Assembly (NCBI GenBank): GCA_964017145.1
Contig: OZ024850.1
Span: 372,001 to 436,000, forward strand
DNA: 64,000 bases
DNA from: Agrocybe praecox
Taxonomy: Eukaryota > Basidiomycota > Agaricomycetes > Agaricales > Agrocybaceae
Reading direction: 5' to 3'
In this document: positions 10,733 to 22,600 of the stretch, one piece after another
How the letters are laid out: every line of letters starts with the position of its first letter
Position numbering within the stretch: the first letter of the stretch is position 1
The notes under the pieces: model-generated
Seen by the model: only the letters and a program-made list of their open reading frames with translations
Told to the model about the DNA's origin: nothing
The model's database searches: none
Program-made: the position numbers and the translations under genes

Positions 10733-13147
10733 ATGTCTCTTGAGAAACTGACTTTGTTGGAGGGCATGTCCTTGCCAACATGGATGAACTTGCTTTTTAC
10801 ATCTGTGTTGATTATTGCTGTCCGAGCAGTCTTTGTTTTCTATCGACGGTCCTCCTTTCTTCCTCCAGGTCCTCATGGGGTACCAATCCTAGGGAATGCA
10901 CTTCAAATCACGGCAAAAATGCCGTGGTTTAAGCTCGAAGAATGGGCAAGGCAGTTTGGTAAGAACTCCAGCGCTTTCTTATGTCTATTTTCTCTGTCTA
11001 AAGGATACGATATGACCAGGTCCGATTTTTTCTTTGAACATAGTGGGTCAACGAGTAATCGTTCTCAACACATATAAAGCTGCAGCCGACCTCTTTGGTG
11101 AGATATTGAGCCGTGTAGTCTTAGTTCGTTCGACGGGAAATAACCGCATAATAAGATCGTCGGTCCACTTTGTATAGCGATCGCTACAGGTTAATTCTGG
11201 CTGGAGAAATTCTAACAGGCGGAATGCTTCTGCCTTTAATGCCTTATGGTCCGCGGTAAGTCATCAATGACATTATCTAGAAATTGGGATTGACTGTTTT
11301 TCCAGGTTCCACAGAATGCGCCGCATCGCACACGAAAGCTTCAGCCCACGAGCAATTGAAAAATACAAAGACTTGCAGGCGCGCGAGGTTAACGTGACAA
11401 CCAAAAAAATGCTCGACTCTCCAGACGCATGGATTCAGCATTTTCAACGGTGCGGTATTCGGCTCTTTCTCTCTTTGGATTACGTTCCGGAGCTTTCATT
11501 TACTAAAGTGTTTTAGGCACTCTGCGGCAGTTATTCTGAGCGCCGTTTACGCCTGGCCGTCTCTTACAAAAAAGGACGAAGACACCCTGAAACAGATTGA
11601 TAGCGTGAACACAGAGCTATCGTACGCCATCGCACCGGGAAACTCAGTCGTGGATATCTTTCCCGTACTGAAATACCTTCCACTTTCTCTGGCGAAGTGG
11701 AAACGACACGCAGTCGACTGGAATACTTCCCAGACGGTTCTTTTCAAAGGGTTTAATCAAGATGTAGCTGAGAAGATGGTGAGTATGATCCAACTGACTC
11801 GTCATGGATATGGTTGATTATACTATGAGAACAGGATGCAGACGAAGCCCATTGTTTCGTTAGCGATATATTGAGAAAACGAGATCAGCATGGTATGACA
11901 GAAGAAGAAGAGGCCTGGTTGTCAGGCGTCATGTTGTAGGTGCTCAAGAAAATTGGAATATTGCTCTACTTACTGTCATTCAAAATAAGCGCCGCTGGAG
12001 CAGAAACAGTGAGTCCTCTACTCCCTGTCGGCCTTGATTATATAAGAAATGTGTCTCTGGATTATTTTTTAGACAACAGGGGCCTTGATATTCTTCTTCC
12101 AGGCTATGGTTTTATACCCAGATGTCATGAAAAAGGCGCAAGCGCAATTGGACGCCGTTGTGGGTCGTGACCGGGTACCGACGTTTGCGGACCAAGACGA
12201 ATTACCCTACATTCTGGCTATCGTCAAGGAAGTCCTAAGATGGAGGCCTATCCTTCCTTTAGGTGTGTCGTATCTGTTGGGATAGACCGATGCATTTTCG
12301 CTTAATGTCAAAAGCACTTCCGAGGATGGTTCATCAGGTACGCCCTAAGCAAGAAAGGCTGCCTGCTCAAATTTAAGCGCTGGTAGTCTAATGTAATGTA
12401 ACTTGCTAGGATGATTGGTATGAAGGCTACCTTATCCCCAAAGGTAACTTCTTTACGAATTCATTGATCTCCGCCGACTTGGGCTCACGTTGCCTTTGGT
12501 GCAGGAACTATGATTATTCCGAACGTCTGGTGAGTGCTATTTAACGCATAATATCACCACAATGTTCTAATTATCAAACTATGAACTGGTAGGGCAATGA
12601 ACAGGTCTGTTTCTTCACTTCATAGATCGAAATTGTACCCATAATTTCCCATTAGGGATCCCGACATTTTCCCTGACTTTGACGAGTTCCGTCCAGAGCG
12701 CCACTTGAACACAGTCATTGAAGATACTCACACCATGGGACATACTACATTTGGTTTCGGAAGACGGTGAGAGAAGCTTTCCTTCGTGTTGGATTCCTGG
12801 GGGTTGCATACAACATACAATGAGTGGCTAATCTTTTTTTTTTGACAGAATTTGCATTGGGTCACACTTCGCCAACCAGACGCTGTACATGACCATCGTT
12901 TCGATTTTATGGGCGTGCAACATCGACAGAGCGGTGGACCCGTCTTCTGGGAAACCTATTATTCCCTCTAAATCAGAATTTGTCGAACGAGGTATCGTTT
13001 AGTGAGGAAATCTCTTTGACAACGTTTTGTTTTATCCCTCTAATGTTCTACCCTGCATTTAGTGGGCCCGTCCCTTTCGAGAGCAGGATTTCCGAAAGAT
13101 TCCCAGGGGCAAGATCTCTTTTGGATTTGGTCAAGACCGAGACGTAG
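10733..13147 (+). CDS. Cytochrome P450 monooxygenase (microsomal, fungal class II)
   Basis: Fifteen exons join in frame to 520 residues: 10733..10958, 11020..11097, 11156..11255, 11306..11449, 11517..11778, 11835..11935, 11990..12008, 12073..12262, 12315..12337, 12410..12443, 12505..12529, 12593..12604, 12656..12766, 12849..13001, 13063..13147. An N-terminal hydrophobic anchor (LLFTSVLIIAVRAVFVF) is followed by the proline-rich hinge FLPPGPHGVPILGN. The I-helix has AGAETTTG, the K-helix KEVLR (ExxR), then FRPERH, and the heme loop is FGFGRRICIG with the ligand Cys. All hallmark residues are intact. It would take electrons from NADPH-P450 reductase on the ER; the substrate is unknown. Similar agaricomycete proteins are often named 'O-methylsterigmatocystin oxidoreductase-like', which is only a similarity label. 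The last donor (GTTTA|gtgagg) was chosen because it keeps the PFESRISERFPGA ending, which the neighbouring pseudogene also has. Exons of 12, 19, 23 and 25 nt make automatic annotation error-prone. Confidence 0.92.
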
Positions 13148-13478
13148 TGACAAGACTTTAATCCTAAGAATACACATAGACGACTATCCCGGGCTGAGTC
13201 ACTTAAGAGTCGGTGACCACATAACTTTACTAACACCCGTTGCATATTACACCATCATCCATATCACGAATTCGAATATTTTGAGTACTATAGAGATCAT
13301 ATTTCTGAGCCAAAAAACAAACGAGGTACCTGCCCATGGTGTTATTGTTCAAAGGGATAAGCATTCTCTATTACAACATTTTCACAAAACACACAATTCG
13401 ATCATTAGAAAGAACGAATCGAGTGATGGAAAAAGACATATTTCCAAAATATGAACTTACAACTTATACAACAGTTAC
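13148..13478. other. Convergent 3' spacer between P450 and DSK2
   Basis: 331 bp between two stop codons facing each other, AT-rich, with no gene seen. It must contain both 3' UTRs and polyadenylation signals. Confidence 0.5.
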
Positions 13479-14895
13479 TTATAGTCCTCCACCAGAAAAA
13501 ATGTAATCAATGGCTGCCTGAACATTACCGCCAGTGGCCAATAAAGCTCTAACGTTCTGTGCTGCGTTGGTAAAGCCCATATCTTGCAGTTGCTAAGAAT
13601 GAGATGAATGAGCAAGGTCATCGAGTGGAATGATGTGATCCTGCCAAAGACTTACTTGCAGTTGAACTTGGAACCTCTCCTCAGGTGGTCGTGCATCCGC
13701 AGGTGGTGGGGGTGCAGCCCCAAAGCCGCCTGATAGTCCAAGCATTTGTTGCATCAAAGCAGGGTTGTAGCCAAAGGGATTGGCAGCCGGGGACCCTGCA
13801 CCCGCACCTGCTCCGGGGTTGAGACCGGTGAATAAACCAAAGGGATCAGGTGGGGGTGAACCTGCGGGTGGCGAGCCTGCACCAGCCGTTGGAGTTGCAT
13901 TCTGAGATTGGGTCGCTTGTGTGGTGGGATTACCTGGGGCAGGGAACGCAGGAGGAGGAGGAGCACCAAATGGCGATGCGCCGCCGAACCCGCCACCCCG
14001 AAGCATAGACGCCATGCGTAACATCGACTGCAAAGATTCGGGATTAGACCTGGGAAAAATATATCATTTATGAGTGATGGAAGGTCAAAGAAAGATGTAG
14101 AAACCCACAGCATGGTCCTAAACTGTTCGTCCTGGAATGCCTGTCGAACCTGGGGGCCCATCGAAGCCAGCTGGGGATTAGAAGCAATGATAGAATCAAC
14201 TACTGCTGGGTTGGACATCATCGCGGACATTTGTTGAAGGAATTGAGGTGAGTTAAGCATCGTTTGCATCTGGAATGCGGTGAATGATGAACTTGTTTCA
14301 GCAGACCAGCTGAAAACTCACCATGTTGGGATCATTTGGATTCACGCCCATCTCCCCAAACGGATTCAGACCAGCCATAGCACCGAATCCCATGTGGCTG
14401 TTCAATTGTGTCAAAGGATCGTGAACATTCTGGCCTGTCTGCATCGTAGGCAACTGCTGAGGCGCCGCACTCGCTCCTGAAGAAGAAGGCGCCGCTCCTG
14501 CCGAGCGTGATACACCCTTGACCATGTGGATTGTGTGAGATGACTGGATCTTGTAAACTGACAAAGCATCGTCATCCTAAGTGGAATATAAGTCGCATTT
14601 CTTTATCCTTTCAAGCCACTGACCTTTAAGACACGACCTACAGATTAAATCAGTATAAATCTCGCCAATGATTCTAGTACTAATTACCTGAGTATATAAG
14701 CCTCTGCCTATCAGCTTCAACATCTGATTTGGCTGCGATTGCTTGCTTGAGCTCCAAGACCGTTTTATCAGTCGTTATCGATATCTGAAGCTTTAACTCG
14801 CTTGGGCCTGTGCAAACGGGTGAGAAAGAAGAGAGACAACCTCTTTAAATCATACCTTTGACATTAATTTGGATTTCTGGCGCTTCTTCAGACAT
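13479..14895 (-). CDS. DSK2: Ubiquilin / DSK2 family ubiquitin receptor
   Basis: Seven exons (14895..14856, 14807..14688, 14637..14624, 14576..14322, 14269..14109, 14049..13656, 13592..13479) give 365 residues. Residues about 1-75 are a ubiquitin-like domain (VKGPSELKLQISITTDKTV... LIYSGRVLKDDDAL). An STI1-type segment sits in the middle (NSPQFLQQMSAMMSNPAVVD, then QAFQDEQFRTMLSNPESLQ). A low-complexity Pro/Gly/Ala linker follows. The C-terminus is a UBA domain (LQDMGFTNAAQNVRALLATG ... AIDYIFSGGG). This UBL-STI1-UBA order defines the family, which delivers ubiquitinated proteins to the proteasome in the cytosol and nucleus and, in yeast, works with Rad23. The length is close to yeast Dsk2 (373). 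The UBA domain starts right after the last intron, and all introns are 47-68 nt. Confidence 0.93.
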
Positions 14896-15168
14896 AGGAA
14901 AGTTGTGGTCAAGAGCAAGGATTATTTAATAAATTACTTTGGTTAGGGGCCGTGATACGTAATGTATTTGCTAATAAATAAGTACTTAAACAATGCTTAA
15001 ACTTGATTACGTGTTAAAACTTAATACATCAATTTATTGCAGCAGCAGCGTATCACTTGACACCCTTTCATGAAAGCTTTTCTTTCTTCAGGAATCAGGG
15101 CAAAGAAGGACGGTACGACAAGCACTCCTTGTATGAATTATTGATCAAAATCTAATCGATACTATTAC
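14896..15168. other. Spacer upstream of DSK2
   Basis: AT-rich. It should hold the DSK2 promoter. Nothing else is seen. Confidence 0.4.
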
Positions 15169-16053
15169 TATTGGCTTCATAGACTTTATCGCAAGCATGC
15201 GCAAAGGCCATCTTTGGTGTGAAACAGGAAGACGTCCTCGATGAATCCTATCGCCGTGCAGGGAAGATGGAAGTGGATCCGACGATGGAGCAGTCCAGTG
15301 TGCAGCTGGATGGCGTCGCTGGGCTCGGAAGCGCGTCGAGCAACCTCCCACGATGGCGGTGATGGAATAGATTCGGCTATGGACGCGTCGCGCTGTCATA
15401 CAGAGGGGATCTATGTAATCTAATCTATTGGTATATACGGATCGAGCAGTCTGTCAGACTGCACTACCAGAACGAATTTTCAGACAAAGATGTCAAGCTT
15501 CAAGCTTGAAATTTACAAACTTAACGTCTACGGTGTGTATTAACTAGTAAAACGTCTCCTTTGTAACAGTGACACTCAAATTTCTTCTTAGGACCTCAAG
15601 GCCCATGTCGATACTCCGCACAGCGACTCATTGGTCGGTTCTCTGGTGGTCGTCCTGCCGATGGAACACAAGGGCGGTGCTCTTATATTCCGGCCCATGG
15701 GTGAAGAGTGCGTATTTGACACTGCTTCTATGATATCTTCCAAGGATTCTCCCTACGCTGCATATGCCGCCTTCTACAGTGACGTCGAGCATGGCATTGC
15801 CGAGGTGGCTGAAGAATATCGCGTCCGAATCCTCACATACAATATTCATCTGGTTGATCAGAGTCCCCGCTCCTTTGTCGCCATCCCGAGTCTATTGTTG
15901 AAAAGTTGCGGAGTGTACTCTCAACGCTCCTTAACACCGCGGACTTTCTTCCCCCAAGGAGGCCTAATTGGGTTTGGCTTATCGCACAGGTATCCGTTCA
16001 ACCTATCGAAAACCGAGTTGTCCAGTCTTTTGAAACATCTGCGAGTCACTTGA
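15169..16053 (+). pseudogene. 2OG-Fe(II) dioxygenase-like gene, probably damaged
   Basis: Three recognisable pieces lie in order. An N-terminal block near 15175-15275 reads FGVKQEDVLDESYRRAGKM. Near 15490-15535 comes LEIYKLNVYG. After an intron ending at 15594 there is the catalytic block AHVDTPHSD, GSLVVVLPMEHKGGALIF, then FYSDVEHGIAEV and YRVRILTYN. The H-x-D and distal His of the iron site and the Arg expected to bind 2-oxoglutarate are present. This matches the agaricomycete proteins with a prolyl-4-hydroxylase-like Fe(2+)/2OG dioxygenase domain; their substrate is unknown. The usual middle between the first two pieces is missing. From about 15888 to 15950 the family-like reading (ESIVEKLRSVLSTLLNTADF) lies in a different frame from the sequences on both sides, implying two compensating indels. 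The open frame stops at 16053, short of the usual C-terminus, and the assembly gap starts 167 bp later. A diverged short gene is possible but less likely. Confidence 0.6.
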
Positions 16054-16220
16054 AATTGAATCGTCCCCAATGACCTTCTACTGCAATAAAGGAAGTGATG
16101 GAAACGGCAAAGCGTGTGTGGTCGACGCATTTGTGGGACTGGATGATTTTGACGACAACATAGACAACGTCGTCGGGGGGGTGCATATACGACGTTATGG
16201 GCGGTATTCTTCTCCAACCT

Positions 16221-16420
16221 NNNNNNNNNNNNNNNNNNNNNNNNNNNNNNNNNNNNNNNNNNNNNNNNNNNNNNNNNNNNNNNNNNNNNNNNNNNNNNNN
16301 NNNNNNNNNNNNNNNNNNNNNNNNNNNNNNNNNNNNNNNNNNNNNNNNNNNNNNNNNNNNNNNNNNNNNNNNNNNNNNNNNNNNNNNNNNNNNNNNNNNN
16401 NNNNNNNNNNNNNNNNNNNN
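16221..16420. other. Assembly gap (200 N)
   Basis: Exactly 200 consecutive N. A round number usually means a scaffolding gap of arbitrary size, so distances across it are not reliable. Frames that run through it are meaningless. Confidence 0.99.
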
Positions 16421-16745
16421 CATCTGTGCCATGTGCGTAATACGGTGAGTACATGTAACTTAATTGCACGGAAATAGATAAATTGAATGACTTCACAACA
16501 TTTGGATGTTATACTAAGCTACACTCATATATTTGAAGCTCCGCCCCAGAGGGTCTCGTCCCCGCAGCCAGCTCCGTTTGGCCCGTGCCCATCAAGTGAA
16601 TTACTACTTAACAAACAAACATAGAATGGTGGAACTTATTGATGTGTTTTATGAATACATTTTTCTTCTTGGTACACAAAATAACATAGAAAAGATACAA
16701 AAATACACATTTTCGATGAGTGGAAAGCACACAGCAATCAATGAG
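16421..16745. other. Spacer between gap and carboxypeptidase gene
   Basis: AT-rich, no gene recognised. It holds the 3' flank of the minus-strand carboxypeptidase. Confidence 0.4.
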
Positions 16746-18998
16746 TTAGGTTGATGAAAGTCCCTCATCCCTCATGATCTGTGTAAACATCTGTGCAGCT
16801 GCTTGACCGTATGCGAGGTTACCATGCTGAAAGAAAAGGTTCTTATAGATCAATTCAAATATGATTACTGCTTCTTGAGGCTCACCTTGTATGCAGGGAC
16901 TTCATGCCCCGCTCCATAAATGCGTACGTACGAGAACTTCCCAGAGTTCTTGAACATACCCGCAGACTCTCCTCGTACTTTGAAGCTTTGGAAATTTTGA
17001 AACTTAAATATTGGTGACCATATCGTCTTCAGCCCATTGACCTAGCATTCGTTTGATACGGTCAGATAAATTCTATTTGGAAGAGAAAGGGTGCCGGGAA
17101 ACTAGTACGTACCATTGCCTCCACGCCATTGAAATTGAGAATATAGTCCTGTGTAAAATATTCAATTCAGCCCTCAGCAAATAAGTCTCTTAGACAAATT
17201 TATACCCACAGCGTCGCCGTCATAAATAATGGTCCTGACCTAGTAAGGCGATAAGTTGCCTATACTGTGGTATATGTCTTAAAAAAAGAAGAGAACATAC
17301 TCCAGAGTTAATCACGAATTCTAGATCTGGACTAGAATCGCGCATCCAGTCACCTATAGAGTGTCCTAGGTTCAAAGTTGTACGATGTATTACTGCCAGC
17401 TAACGCACCTGTCAGAGCGAAGTTTCTGTACACAGTATTGCTCGATTGGGCCCATGTCACTTCACCACCGATCTGTGGAGCAACCTTGTTGAGATAAGAT
17501 GCGATGGCTGGTGGGTAAGGGTCAGGATCATCTGCCAAGACGAAGTAGACCTTTCAAAAATGGCATATGTCAGGTGCTCGTTTAGAAGAGGTAGAGTGTA
17601 GATACATCATAATTTCCGGCCAACGGTGATAAAATGCGATCGTTGCAGAAGTTTTGTGCTGACGAACAAATTGCGTCTGTCCCGTTAGCGCCGTTACATG
17701 CAATGATCTGGGGTACGATATGAGACGCGTGAGTACGCATCTACTCCTCAATCTATAATACCCACCATATCTCTGCATCCAGTCACAGGTGTAGTCCACG
17801 ACACGTTTCCGGCGTCGATTACGGCTTGGGAGACGAGTGGGTGGTATGGGTTCGATGCAGCGTATTCAATATAGCCTGGATACTGAAGGAGTGGGTTCTG
17901 TATAATAGATGCCGATCGGTTAGCGTCGCATATTATCTCTATGGTTCCAATCACTCACTGTGAGACCGTCTCCAATTCCGAGAACCTGAAGATTTAATAT
18001 TTGACCCGAAAGCTTCCGTTCGAGTATGGCGGTATTTTGTCTTAAGAAATGTCTAGTTACCGTATACGTAAATTAGAAAATGAGATTGTATAATAATAGG
18101 AACTCGTACGCAGCAAAGGTTGGTCCATAATGCCCACCGTACCTGTATAGAAATAAATATATAATTATCCAAAAAATATCATAATCAAGCACATACGATT
18201 CAGTCCATAAAGCAAGCTTGTTCTTTTGTAAGTGGGAGAACCTCTTGTCGGACAGGAAAATTTGCAAAAATGACCACACATCGGCTGCAGCTTCATCCGA
18301 CGTTCCGACAGTCGTGTTCCCGTGCGAAAATCCAACGCCCACAGGTTGGTCGATAAATAGAACGTTTGCGTCGTTGTTCCATGAATAAGGGTTCAAGTTT
18401 ACAGAGGAGCTATCATTCGTGATTCGGCATGGCCCGTTTTCTTGTAGAAGGCCAATCATGCTCGAGCTTCCGGGCTAATATGTCACGATTACTCGATGCA
18501 ATGGTCAATCGAATGGACATAAATGTCAACTTACACCTCCATTGAACCACAGTGCTAGTGGTGCATCCTTTGGATTCTTACCACGAGACTCGAAGAACCA
18601 AAACCTTTGACATAGAAGGTTAGACTCCTAGGATTATATAAGCAAGACAAGCAAGACCCATACCAGATACTTTCTGTGGCTGTGAGATCGCCGTACCCTG
18701 ATGCCTGATTGACACCGGGTGTTGTTTCTGTGTTTTTTGCTCTTGAGAACATCAAAATATAGATCCAACATAAACTCTTACCACAAACTCCTGAGTTCTC
18801 AACAACTCGCAGTTTCCCTGGAGTAGTAGTCACGGCGTCGAGTTTGGATATCTGTTCGTTCAACAAGAAGTTGACCGAGTCCGCGCTTGGAACACCGCCA
18901 ATGACACCATCTACAATGGGTATCTGGCCCCCAAGTGTCAACGGGAGCGGAACAAGAAAGAGAAGTGACGTAAGGGATATGGAGTTTAGGATCATCAT
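16746..18998 (-). CDS. Serine carboxypeptidase (S10 family), copy A
   Basis: Fourteen exons (18998..18782, 18727..18664, 18604..18535, 18474..18197, 18142..18110, 18052..17959, 17897..17766, 17707..17606, 17550..17409, 17353..17301, 17239..17210, 17148..17113, 17041..16886, 16826..16746) join in frame to 495 residues. The N-terminus is a secretion signal ([20 protein letters not shown]). The oxyanion segment is WFNGGPGSSS. The nucleophile motif is TESYGGHYGP, the catalytic Asp lies in [15 protein letters not shown], and the His in [10 protein letters not shown]. These three residues define the alpha/beta-hydrolase S10 peptidases, which remove C-terminal residues at acid pH. The signal suggests a secreted or vacuolar enzyme. 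Two adjacent ATGs (18998 and 18995) could start it. It lies tail to head with a second copy 0.6 kb away, so the pair arose by tandem duplication. Confidence 0.92.
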
Positions 18999-19610
18999 TA
19001 AAAGAAAGAGTTCGTCTTTGGTAGAAGAATAAAAAGGCAAATTGGCGCTTTTATGTTTCTCGTAGACATTTATTTTTGCATCGCACCACGACTTGCAGTG
19101 AGGATTTAATACAACACCATGGTGCACTGTCGTTGAATGCGGCCCGTGGTGCAGTACTAGCGATGGCGATAAAGAAGGCGGATATTCCATATGGTACGAT
19201 AACGCCGAAGGTCATAAAGGACTTCTTTCGCATGAATACCGTACATAAAAGGGGCTCAACAACGTACAATGCTCATCAAAAAAGCTCAGATACTCGGAAT
19301 TTCTGAGGATATATCCATTTATCGGTCCGTGCGTTAAGGATATTTTTCAGCTGATCTCGTTATTTTTCTCGCGCTTGATGATGGAGGCGGCAAGATAAAC
19401 AGGGGGTTAAAAGCTCATGCAAACAGGGTAATCTTTCAAAAAATACATATTGGACTCAGCCTACGTAAGAGCTATACTTTGAGATAGATATTGATTCTAA
19501 AATGATATTTGAGATAAAGCAAGTTTTCTGACTTATCATACTGACTAGGAACTACAGTTTATTTATAATTCCTTATTAATAGCAAATGCATTGGCTTCTG
19601 TGCCGTGTGA
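18999..19610. other. Spacer between tandem carboxypeptidase genes
   Basis: 612 bp holding the promoter of copy A and the 3' flank of the second copy. No gene or clear motif is seen. Confidence 0.45.
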
Positions 19611-22600
19611 TCACGTAGAAGACAAGGACTGGTTTACCATAATCTGATTAAACATCTGCGAAGCTGCCTGTCCATATGCCAAGTTGCCGAACTAAAAAAA
19701 AACGATTAGAAGGGAAGTTATTCATAGACTTCAGATCATGTTCACCTTGTATGCAGGAACCTCATGACCAGCGCCAAATATACGAACGTAAGAGAAGAGA
19801 CCGGCGTTCTTGAATTGGCCGGTTGTCTGGCCCGCCACTGTGTAGGGTTGGAATGCTTGTTGTTTGAAGAGAGGGGTGAATTGAGTGTTGAGGGCGTCAA
19901 CCTATTGGGATAGAATATACGATTATGATTGGTACATATATCTTCACCGAAAGATCCTTTCTTTCTTACCATGGCTTCAACTCCATTAAAGTTGAGGATG
20001 TAATCCTGTCATGGGACCCAATATTAGTAACATTTTCATGGATAAACGAGTAGAACAACGAACGGCGTCTCCATCATACACAATAGTGCGGACCTAAGAG
20101 CGTATTAATAAAGATACCACATGTATACCGATCCGCGTTACTCACACCAGCGTTGATAACGGTCTCGAGATCGGGGCGCGAGTTGCGCATCCAGTCACCT
20201 GAAGACAATGTAGAATCCTTAGAAAGCAGGAATAGAAGAAATCATTGCTTACCTGTAGTCGCAAAGTTGGAGTACACATCTTCGTTTGTTTCTTGCCATG
20301 TGGTCTCGGCGCCCGCCTTTGTTGCAATAGACTTCAAGTAGTTGGTCAAATCCGGTGGGTAGGGGTCTGGGTTCTTGGTGGGAACGTAGTATACGTCGAA
20401 ATTACCGGCCAAAGGTGATAAGATATTGTTGTTACAGAAGCTTTGTGCCTTTGAGCATACTGAGTTTGATCCTCCATTGTTACATGACGTGATCTAGTAG
20501 CACAAGAGAAGTTAAATTATTGTAAGAAAGAGCGAGATGAGTATGGTCCCACCTGAGCTTTGCAACCAGTGGACGACGTCCAGGACGTATTAGCCTTGTT
20601 TATGACTGACGTTGACACTAGTGCGTGGTATGAATTGCTTCCAGCATACGTAATGTAGCCGGGGTACTGCGTCAGAGGATCCTTGAGAGAAAATGAGTCA
20701 AATACTATCACCCCGGCAATTTCAACTTTTTGGGTCACACGAAAACCTCCTAAAAACTCCGCTTTTTATCAAACGTACATTTTCTGTTTAAATTGATAAA
20801 TAAGATTTATATTTATGAGAAATCAGTTCGGCGTTATAAACTAAGATTAATGGATCAGATTTTTGGGCTACTGTAATGTTGTTTAAAATTTTAAGTTTGG
20901 GAGAACCGAAAATGTTGAATAATTAGACTAGTTTGGGATTTTGTTCTCTAAAGAAAAAAGTTATTAATGCCATCTTTCCGAAAATGATAAAAAAAGCTTT
21001 CAGATTTATATACACTTTCGGTTGGTGTGAGATTATAATATTTCTTACCCTTTTCGTCGATTACACAATCTTAAGCAAAATTATAATTTTTTTTCAAGCT
21101 GAAATCATGCGTAGGATGATCGTACGACCAGCGTACGACTGCCAATAAGCTGTAGCTAAAGCTGACTTCCTATTTTTAGCAGCGGCACTGGTATTTTTGA
21201 GCGTAAGGATCATCGCCACCTCCAGTGGCCAGCTGTCATTGTATTAGTTTAGCTGAGGAAAACTATCCAAAAGCTAATAGCGACGATATAAGTCATTATC
21301 GCAGAATAACTCCCCAATTTAATGGAAAGCGCACCTATTCGTTGAATTTATGGAGTTTCTCACTTTTTTGAGACTTGGAGGTTACCGTCGGGTCCAGCAA
21401 GGTTCCGCTATAGCATTGCACGTACACACAATTGGGAACGCTCCCGTGTGGCGACGTTGAATGTTGAACGTTGATAGTGGGCAATTTGTGAATGAGATTT
21501 TGAGACAACAGATATAAGGAATTTGGGCGTATCTTATTTTTAGACCATGTTGTCATTACTAACAAAAGATACAGAGTCGGCTAAAAACAAAGTACTCGGC
21601 TGTTGTCGCTGTGCTATTTTAGTAATAACAGCGCAATTGTCTCTGTCGATATCGTCCGCGCAACGGACATCTAAACTTCGTTATATGTCCTACTACGCGG
21701 CCGGCTCTATTTGACGACTCTTAATTCGCGCAAAACAGTCACCGTCCATGCTAGATATATGTCACTTGACCCACAGGATCCCCGGTATCCATCTATGGAC
21801 GATATAATTGGTCGCGTCTTCCAACCTCACCACTGTGGATAGAAGCGGCGGCATAATTTGGTGCCCCGAGGGTACCGTATAATAGCGTCTCCCAAGCGTG
21901 CATAAACCTTACCTACAGACACCATATTTTAGTACTTTTGGTGGGAGCGATCGTCATTGAAATTTGTTACTTAAAAAGTAGTAAATTTGTACCCTTTCCT
22001 TGCCGCGTCCATTTAAGTAGTACTTTTTTATGCTTTCCGAGCACTACTAAATATTGAATATAGATTTGGAAACACTATATTTTCATTTAGTGGCGGCTTG
22101 GTGGTGGCATACACTACTACATGCAAACTATCGTACCGAGAACATACAATAGGAGCTAACTACCTAAATAAGACCACACTCACTGAAGAAAACTCACCTG
22201 TCTTTAAGGTGTCTGATAGGAGATCCCTGAATATTGAGTAACGTCAATTGGAATCATTTCGGCGCACAATCATACTATTGTTCGCTGCACGCATTCTCTT
22301 TACCAGAATTCTCTAGTAACATGACTTTTCAGCCCCAATAGCCCTCAAACAATAGAGAATGTGCACATATACTTACCTATATATATCAATCTCGGCAGCG
22401 GGAGCCTACATTGGACAACGGCCGTAGTACAACCCTCTACCATGAAGATTGAGAGAATTTAGCGGCAGGTAGACGCATGGTCGACATGAATCCGACCTGA
22501 ATATTGGGTTGACGGCCACCGATGCTGGAGAGAGCGTGAGGAGGGAAAGAGGGTTTTTCCCGACGACCAAATGCGGACTCGGAAAAGCAGCCACCAGAGA

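Noticed and set aside
13063..13245. Alternative reading of the last P450 exon (GPSLSRAGFPKDSQGQ)
   Set aside because: Another frame of the same exon. The PFESRISERF frame matches the pseudogene's C-terminus and is reached with the gtgagg donor at 13002.
16046..16496. Open frames running through the N gap
   Set aside because: The N run has no stop codons by definition; these frames carry no information.
18555..19190. 211-codon frame extending upstream of the carboxypeptidase start
   Set aside because: The upstream part lacks a signal peptide and is in the promoter; the signal sequence starts at the ATG pair at 18998/18995.
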